Positions 18,729 through 24,594 of a stretch of 24,594 nucleotides of DNA are shown here, one piece after another. The position numbers and the translations under genes were made by a program. The stretch is from CAJBLF01 sp964430205 (GTDB lineage: Bacteria > Patescibacteriota > Gracilibacteria > Absconditabacterales > Absconditicoccaceae): NCBI GenBank assembly GCA_964430205.1, contig CAYSER010000013.1:1-24594 (forward strand), in the 5' to 3' direction. The notes beneath the pieces were generated by a model. The model did no database searches and was not told the DNA's origin. It worked only from the letters and a program-made list of their open reading frames with translations. Each line of letters starts with the position of its first letter. The stretch's first letter is position 1.

Positions 18729-20195
18729 ATGAAGAAAGAGATCGCTACGTACAAAGGAAGAGAATGACAGGAAGGATGTCCGAGTCCTGATCTTTTTTCT
18801 GTTACTGACAACGCTTCCAAACAGACTCTCGAGGTACTCCAGGAGAATATCATAACCGCGATGCAAGAGAATCCCGCGATTATCCAGCAGCTCCATGAAG
18901 CATTGCGCGTCATCCAGAAAGATCAAACAGATGAGATAGGATATGAGAGGATACGAAATTTTGCTCGGCATAGGGTGCCGCTGAAAGATATAGCGACCGA
19001 TATCAAGAATTTCCAGAACAGGAGAAAGCCATACAGCGAATATAGTGCCCAAGGGATCGTAGATGCGGTCAAGAGAGGCGAGTTCAAACGGAAGATGTTC
19101 ACACCGGCACTCTTACGGAGGGATCCGCATGGCGTGCTGTACGTGTTGGCAGGGCATTCCAGGCATGAGGCATTCAAAAGATTATCTACGACAGATAAGG
19201 GCGATCTTGATGTGCAGGCGTACTGCAAGAAGCACAACTGTCATTTCGACGAACTGCCATCGCTCATCCTCAATGATATCGATTTCGAGGATGCGAAGAT
19301 GGTCGCGCTGATGTCCAATGCATTGGCGACGGCAGAGACGGACGTCGAGAGATCTGATGTCTATAGGCATATGAGGACGATGGGCAAGGATAAAAGATAT
19401 ATCGAAGACTTCGGTAGGAAATGCGAAAAGAGCAATCGATCGAGGATCAGGTCATTCTCGCATCTCGCACCCAATGGCATGGCGATGGATATGCTCTATG
19501 CATTCGAGACCGGAGAAGACAGTAACTATATCGTCAAAAGAATCGCTTACCGGATAGGGGAGTTGAGAAGGAAGAATCATGAGATCTCTGATATCCATGA
19601 GAGCGAGCTCTTCGATCGGCTGCTCAATAAGGGCGTATATGGCAAGAACAAGAACAAAGGTGAAATCAACAAGATGGATGTCTTCATCGACATCATAGAG
19701 AAACACATCCATAACCTCAAAACACATGACGAATTCGCCCCCGATAAGCCGCTGAACATGTCCAAGATCAAGGATATCTCCTATGTCATGAAATATTATT
19801 ATGAGACATTGACGAATTTCAGATCGAAGAAAAATGTGCTCATGCAAGAGTTCCATACTACCCGCAGGAAGATCAGCCAACTCAAAGCGACAACAGATAT
19901 CTCAGAGGATAAGAGGGCTATCCTCAAGAAGCTCGAGGAACAGTTCGAGACGTCATTCAAGGCGATATCGGAAAGTGAGGATGTCCACACCGCAACGGAA
20001 ATGCTCTTCGATATCAAGGAAGTCTCCCTGACGCCTGATGAGGAGATAGCAAGATGCGAAAAGATCCAGCAAGCCATCCTTGCAGAGATTAAGGAGATCG
20101 AAAAGAGATATTACCAGCATCGCAGCAAGAAGGACGTATTCCAAGAGATGAGCAAAACCGTCAGGACCATAGATTTCACAGCTAATCAAGACTAA
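18729..20195 (+). CDS. ParB/Srx-fold (ParB N-terminal-like) protein
   Basis: 488-aa protein with GGAG five bases before ATG 18729; a single TGA codon near the N-terminus; TAA stop. The ParB N-terminal-like fold shows in GVLYVLAGHSRHEAFKRL (136-153; AGHSR takes the place of the GERR-type box) and in VALMSNALATAETDVERSDV, matching the ParB segment that follows the nucleotide-binding pocket. Downstream is a helical region (FGRKCEKSNRSRIRSFSHL could be DNA-binding), then long coiled coil to the end. Proteins with this fold include chromosome and plasmid segregation ParB CTPases, phage and methylase-associated ParB-like proteins, and sulfiredoxin. No parA or parS site is seen nearby, so a classical partition role is doubtful. 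It stands alone between two terminators. Confidence 0.7.
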
Positions 20196-20205
20196 TCCAA
20201 CTCAT

Positions 20206-20235
20206 AAAAAAAACTCCCCATTTCAGGAGTTTTTT
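20206..20235. terminator. Bidirectional terminator between the ParB-like gene and clpP
   Basis: A-run plus ACTCC (to 20217), loop CCATTTCA, GGAG plus T-run (20226-20235). A T run follows the stem on each strand, which suits the convergent genes on either side. Confidence 0.75.
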
Positions 20236-20260
20236 CTCTATATCATGCTGTATTTCTGAC

Positions 20261-20310
20261 TTCTAAATTTTCAATTTTCAATTTTCAATTCTGCATTCTA
20301 AATTCTAAAT
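20261..20310. repeat. Short AT-rich tandem words (TTTTCAATT / ATTCTAAATT)
   Basis: TTTTCAATT occurs three times in tandem, flanked by copies of TTCTAAATT on both sides. It abuts the clpP stop codon and looks like replication-slippage expansion. No gene is seen in it. Confidence 0.6.
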
Positions 20311-20885
20311 TAATGTATTATCTTATCGATGATGCCGTATTTTAACGCTTCTTCGGCGTTCATCCATTTATTTCTCTCCATATCTTGGGCGACCTGTTCT
20401 TTTTTCTGGCCGGTATGATTAGTTATGAGATCGATAAACATATTCTTTACTTTCAAGATCTCTTCTGCCTGGATGACGATATCGGTTGCTTGGCCTTCAG
20501 CGCCTCCTAATGGCTGATGAATCATGACCTTGCTATGAGGGAGGGCAAATCTCTTGCCTTTAGTGCCTCCAGCGAGGATGACGGAACCCATGGAAGCGGC
20601 CAATCCTACACATACCGTCTGGACATCGCATTTCACGTATTGCATAGCGTCATAGATAGCCATACCGCTATAGACTTCACCGCCGGGGGTGTTGATATAC
20701 ATGATGATATCTTTGTCAGGATCTTTCTTTTCGAGATAGAGCAATTGGGCGACGATGCTATTCACCATACCTGCCTGTACCGGTTCGCCGACGAAGATAA
20801 TCCTGTCTTCGAGCAATCTGGAATAGATATCATACGCTCTTTCTCCTCATTTTACTTTTTCTATTACGCTAGGGATCAAGGTCAT
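20310..20885 (-). CDS. clpP: ATP-dependent Clp protease proteolytic subunit, Asn in place of catalytic Asp
   Basis: 191-aa protein, normal ClpP length. The ATG is complementary to 20883-20885 and gives MTLIPSVIEKVKGGERAYD, the canonical N-terminus; it is reachable only by reading the TGA at 20847-20849 (minus strand) as Gly. ClpP forms the tetradecameric peptidase barrel that degrades proteins fed by Clp ATPases. The nucleophile is Ser98 (GLAASMGSV) and the base is His123 (MIHQPLGG). The third triad residue, Asp in ERD of most ClpPs, is Asn172 here (ERNKWMNAEEA; codon AAT on the minus strand at 20370-20372). Listeria ClpP1 is a known ClpP with Asn at this place. No ATPase gene is adjacent. 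A promoter at 21002-21030 leaves a leader of about 110 bases with a large hairpin. Confidence 0.95.
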
Positions 20886-20921
20886 ATTCTTATGGTTACA
20901 AGGTAAAAGGTTTGGAAGGGT

Positions 20922-20974
20922 AAAAGGTTTAGAACGTTATGTTTTTTTTAAAGTTTCTAACGTTTGAACCTTTT
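20922..20974 (-). other. Imperfect inverted repeat in the clpP leader
   Basis: AAAAGGTTTAGAACGTTA (20922-20939) is complementary, with one bulge and a mismatch, to TAACGTTTGAACCTTTT (20958-20974), giving a stem of about 16 bp around an 18-base loop. The word GGTAAAAGGTTT is also repeated directly just to its left. The stem would form in the clpP mRNA leader. Confidence 0.55.
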
Positions 20975-21001
20975 AACGTTCGAAGTATGTAGTATACATA
21001 G

Positions 21002-21030
21002 AGTATACACGAAAATCGATCATTTTACAA
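21002..21030 (-). promoter_or_regulatory. Probable clpP promoter
   Basis: On the minus strand TTGTAA (complement of 21025-21030) and TATACT (complement of 21002-21007) have a 17-base spacer. It sits about 110 bases upstream of the clpP ATG. The word AGTATAC occurs twice here (20991 and 21002 regions). Confidence 0.5.
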
Positions 21031-21147
21031 ATTCGCATGAGCATTTTAGTCATTTCAGCAACCAAAATCAACTTGAATTTATATAATAAATGGCTAAAAA
21101 AAACGAATAATGCCGCTTGTGGTCTTTACTTTTTGATAAAAAGTGAT

Positions 21148-22734
21148 ATGAGGACAATATGGAAAGGCGTTGGAGTGATGACGCTCATGGGCATCATGTT
21201 TCGATCATGACAGATATTCGCGGATACGGGTGACACGACAGGTACGGGAAACAGTGTTACGTGAACAGTGGTTACCGGTGCAATCACGACAGGTACGACC
21301 GCTACCGGCGAAGTAAATCAGTTCACTTGATCGCTGTTGGACTATCTCAATACCCAGGAGACCGCTATCAGCTCATTGCTGACTACGGCGTATGGACAAG
21401 TCTATACCGCATTTATCAAGACGTGACTCAATATCCTCAAGAGTATGGAATACCAAAGTTTAGTCTGTCTTTGAGCTATGCAGAATACTTCGTTACTGGC
21501 GCAGATACAGAAAGATAGGACATCACTGACTACGGCATTCAAGAAGGATTTCGTTGAGCTGGAGAATCTTATCATGGACCTGGAAGAGAAGAAAGCGTTG
21601 CAGGATTCCGATAATGTAAATGTCTTCGATGCGGGAACGACATATGAATCAGAGAAGACCAGGATCAAATCGCTGATAGACGAAAAGGTCAAACTGCACA
21701 AAGGATTCATAGCTACCTACATCACGAGCTATCTTGCCAAGAATACGGAGTTTTTTACCACCTATCTCCAATATCGTGTAGCTAATGCTGACCTGATCAA
21801 GACGATTACCGATAAGATAGCTAAGGTACAAGGGGTATTGACCGCATTCTCATGAGTGGAATCCACTATCGCTTCTATCAACGCCAAGATCACAGGATTG
21901 GATGATCTGATGAATAAAATAGACGAGAGCAAGACCAAAGGACTCTCCAATCTGACCAATACCATGCAGACCTTGATAGATTCCAATATCAGCAAATACA
22001 AGGCGTTGCAGCGTCTAGTGACCGAGTTGACTAAGCAGAAAACATATGTCTTGGGACAATTCCAGACAGATCTCAACCAATATCTGAGCGATACCTTCCA
22101 GCCACGATACAATCGTACCCAATATCTTTCGCTCAAGGAGGAGGTCAATGCATTCAAGGCGAAATTCTATGTCTCCGCCAACCAGCTCAATTGTACGAAC
22201 ATCCTTGGTACGACTACAGAGATGACATGATTGCTGGTGAAAATAGGGAATATGAAGGCTGCAGCAAATTCCGGATTGGCGAAGATCTCTGCAGATGGTG
22301 TTAGCAGTTCATTCAAAGATCAGTTCTATAGCGGATTCCAATCGTTGTTCCTTCAGAAATTCAAGCAAAGATATGCAGAATTCACTGATTATATCAAAGG
22401 GTTCATAAAATCTATGTACGCCAATGCGGTGACGCCAAGCACATCCACCGGAACCATCGCTGCTACAGGGGCGACGGAGAAGCTTATCTATACGTTCACC
22501 AGGCCGTACAAGAGCTGAGAATATGCCGAAGGCATCAAAATCCTACAGAAACTGCTTACAAGATTGAAACTCTATACCTGAGCGATCGATGGTATCTACA
22601 ATCAAGCCACCAAAAAAGCTGTCTATCAGTTCCAATTGAACAATGGATTGCTCAAATGATATGAAAACAAGCCATCCGTATGGTGATGGATGGGACCCGC
22701 AACTAGAGCCGCATTGAATAAGCTAACCAAATAA
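21148..22734 (+). CDS. Secreted coiled-coil protein with C-terminal peptidoglycan-binding domain
   Basis: 528-aa protein with eleven in-frame TGAs, TAA stop at 22732. The N-terminus (MRTIWKGVGVMTLMGIMFRS, a TGA-encoded Gly, then QIFA) looks like a signal peptide, followed by a Thr/Gly-rich linker (TGDTTGTGNSVTGTVVTG). The central 350 residues are long helices with heptad character. The last 70 residues form a PG_binding_1 domain: ILQKLLTRLKLYTGAIDGIY, then TKKAVYQFQLNNGLL and GPATRAALNKL. Here TGA encodes the family's Gly in YxGxxDGxY and the Gly after VW. It is therefore probably exported and held on the cell wall. No catalytic cell-wall domain is visible, so it may be structural or may bridge to the membrane. 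It is near the AT-hook membrane protein gene (27-base gap), probably co-transcribed. Confidence 0.8.
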
Positions 22735-22761
22735 TCGTTATTTATTCGTTCTTGATATCCT

Positions 22762-23580
22762 ATGCCAAAAAACAAAAAGAAGAGTCCAGGTAGGCCAAAG
22801 AAGGAGTTCGTTTCCAAGAAGCCGAAGTCTCCGGTCAAGCAAGGGCCTGGAAGACCTAGAAAACACGAATTACCGCAAGTTTCTATACAACAGGTAGCTC
22901 CTGCAGTGTCTTCGTTCGTGGCGGAATCGGTAGATACGTCCAAGAGAAAGGACATTATCATTCTGATACTCTTCCTGCTTTCGTTCTTGCTCTTCGTATG
23001 CTCATTGTATTTTACGATTACGAAACAAGACAGAAATACCACACCATCGTCATCGAACACTCCTGAGATAACGAACATCGATACCGGGAATATAAAATAT
23101 TCGAATATGCAGCCATGAGCTCAGGAAGAGCCGACGATAGCTGAATCTGCGGGAGCTATCGCTCCGCAAGAGAACAAGGCAATCGATGCTCAGCAGCAGA
23201 CGATCATGGATTTCTATAAGGCGATCAATGGCATCGATATGAAAAGCATATATACGTTGACTGATGCTCGTTTGGAGGAATCGTCAGTTTTCAAGACGTA
23301 TTTCAGCAGGAATCGATTGACGAAATTTTCATCGGTGATAGTGGATCCGAAAGTCACTGTTTCCGATATCCAAGAGAAAACAACTGCCACGAGCAATCCT
23401 GATATCAAGGAATATACCTATACGGTCGACTATGTGCTTGCCAAGAATCAGCAGAGATATACGGAAGCGCGGACTATGGTTATCATCAAGAAAGGCGATA
23501 ATCGGAGAATAGGCAAAATAGTCTGCGAGACCAAAGGATGTTCGACGATGCCATTTTTCAATCCAGATAAATACAAATAA
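22762..23580 (+). CDS. Single-pass membrane protein with two N-terminal AT-hook motifs
   Basis: 272-aa protein, one in-frame TGA (23116-23118), TAA stop. The N-terminal cytoplasmic tail is strongly basic and carries two AT-hook-like motifs, PGRPKK (residues 9-14) and PGRPRK (29-34), each with the GRP core that binds the minor groove of AT-rich DNA. Residues 64-86 form one transmembrane helix (IIILILFLLSFLLFVCSLYF). A Ser/Thr/Asn-rich linker and a folded outer domain (from about 145, ending GKIVCETKGCSTMPFFNPD, two cysteines) follow; I do not recognise that domain. Topology follows the positive-inside rule. It lies just after the peptidoglycan-binding protein gene, so the pair could link DNA, membrane and wall. 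DNA binding is inferred from the motifs alone; basic GRPKK sequences can also arise in simple Lys/Pro-rich tails. Confidence 0.6.
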
Positions 23581-23583
23581 AAA

Positions 23584-23645
23584 AAACGACCAAACGACGA
23601 AGCGTTGAAATGATGAAACGCTTTATCAACATCGTTTTGTCGTTT
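23584..23645 (+). other. Two-tier inverted repeat between the AT-hook gene and miaA
   Basis: Outer arms AAACGACCAAACG (23584-23596) and CGTTTTGTCGTTT (23633-23645) pair at 12 of 13 positions. Inner arms AAGCGTT (23600-23606) and AACGCTT (23617-23623) pair perfectly. No T run follows on the plus strand, but an A run precedes it, so it would look like a terminator only in the minus direction. The word CGTTTA/GTCGTTTA repeats to its right up to 23662. Confidence 0.6.
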
Positions 23646-23673
23646 AATCGTTTAGTCGTTTAATCCATGTGAT

Positions 23674-24594
23674 ATGGAAGTAACAGATATAGTTTCAGAA
23701 GCTAAACAAGAGATCGAATCCTTCCGTGCTAAGCATCCCGATGGCGTAGTCATCATCCGATGAGCGACAGCGACAGGGAAAAGCAAGCTTTCCGTATTGT
23801 TAGCGGAATATTTCGATATCGAAGTCATCTCTGCCGATAGCAGACAGATTTTCAGGTATATGGATATATGAACTGATAAGATTCCTTCTGATGTCCTTCA
23901 ACGTATTCCTCATCATCAAATCGATATCGTCAATCCTGATCAGACCTACACCTCATGACAACGGAAAAATGATGTTTACAGGATCATCCCAGAGATCCAG
24001 GCAAGAGAGAAACTCCCGATGATCGTCGGAGGGACAGGTCTCTATATCGATACTATCTACAAGAACTTCTCCATGCCGGATGTGGAACCGGATATGAAAT
24101 TGAGGAAAGAGCTCTTTGAAAAAGAGGAGAAAGAGCCATGAATATTGCACAAGGAATTGATGAAGCTGGATCCCGAGGAAGCGGAGAAATTGCATCCCAA
24201 ATCCACGAGATATATCGTAAGGGCGTTGGAGATCTATTACAAGAGCGGAAAGACAAAAACCGATACGTTCATTTCGCAGCCGCCTAAGTGGCCATTATTG
24301 ATGTTGGGTCTCCGGCGCGAAAAAGACGATACCAATAGGAGAATCAACGCAAGAGTGAGAGAGATGATCAAGTGATGACTCGTCGCTGAAGTCCAAGGAT
24401 TGCTCAAAAGGTGATATACCAAAGATATGCAAGCGATGCAGGGCATCGGGTACAAGGAAGTCATTGACTTCCTCGAGGGCAGATGTTCTGCCAAGGAAAT
24501 GGAAGATCATATCATCATTACGACACATCAATTGGCCAAGAAACAACGCAGCCGATTCCGCCGCTACATCGCTGAAGGGATACAGAACCCGAGG
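23674..24594 (+). CDS. miaA: tRNA dimethylallyltransferase, 3' end outside the window
   Basis: 307 residues are visible, nearly the whole enzyme; the frame is open at the right edge. MiaA adds a dimethylallyl group to N6 of A37 in tRNAs that read codons starting with U. Visible motifs: P-loop GATATGKS (Gly30 encoded by TGA 23761); ISADSRQIFRYMDI followed by GT, where Gly66 is TGA 23869 (family motif DSRQ..R.mdIGT); IVGGTGLYID; HPKSTRYIVRALEIYYKSGK; MQGIGYKEVIDFLEG; and THQLAKKQRSRFRRY near the end. Seven in-frame TGAs in total. There is an N-terminal extension of about 28 residues before the P-loop, longer than usual. The inverted repeat at 23584-23645 lies just upstream. Confidence 0.93.

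Noticed and set aside
20261..20310. CRISPR-like tandem repeats
   Set aside because: Units are only about 9 bases, directly adjacent, with no spacers and no cas genes.
21090..21110. Six-codon frame MAKKNE before the peptidoglycan-binding gene
   Set aside because: Too short to support as a gene or leader peptide; it could be chance in an AT-rich region.

Overview
This window comes from a bacterium that reads UGA as glycine (translation table 25, known from Gracilibacteria/BD1-5 and Absconditabacteria/SR1 of the candidate phyla radiation). Read with the standard code, almost every gene breaks into pieces. Read with TGA as Gly, the pieces join in one frame into 14 full or nearly full genes, each closed by TAA or TAG where its end lies in the window. 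Several in-frame TGAs fall on glycines that are near-invariant in their families: the first Gly of the MiaA P-loop, the IGT motif of MiaA, the GF and GxG motifs of a GNAT enzyme, and the conserved Gly of a peptidoglycan-binding repeat. All coordinates below use this code. I cannot tell Gracilibacteria from Absconditabacteria with this sequence alone.

Layout. 31-804 (minus) is a membrane-anchored SIMPL/DUF541 protein, divergent from glutamyl-tRNA synthetase (962-2605). From 2729 to 14309 lies a same-strand accessory block. It holds an 890-aa transglutaminase-like plus VWA protein, a 1139-aa CobS/MoxR-type AAA+ ATPase, a TrmB-like regulator, and two large proteins with histidine-methyltransferase (EgtD/Methyltransf_33) signatures, one of them apparently tethered to the membrane. 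A further set follows: a 698-aa protein with an S1/OB-like C-terminus (14429-16525), a 58-aa protein, and a GNAT acetyltransferase (16920-17558). Next come a secreted beta-barrel-like protein that uses no TGA (17739-18587) and a ParB/Srx-fold protein (18729-20195). Housekeeping returns with clpP on the minus strand (20310-20885). The window ends with a secreted coiled-coil/peptidoglycan-binding protein (21148-22734), a membrane protein carrying two AT-hook motifs (22762-23580) and miaA, which runs off the right edge.

How the parts may work together. The clearest candidate for an undescribed system is 2729-8845: a protease-fold or amidase-fold domain (C/H/D triad visible) fused to a metal-binding VWA domain, next to a giant AAA+ partner. 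MoxR/CobS-type ATPases and VWA proteins usually act as a pair that remodels a client protein; here the client-acting part may be the transglutaminase-like domain. The TrmB-like gene and the two methyltransferase-like genes follow closely enough to be co-transcribed. A shared function for the whole block is inference. No rRNA, tRNA, CRISPR array, transposase or integrase was seen.
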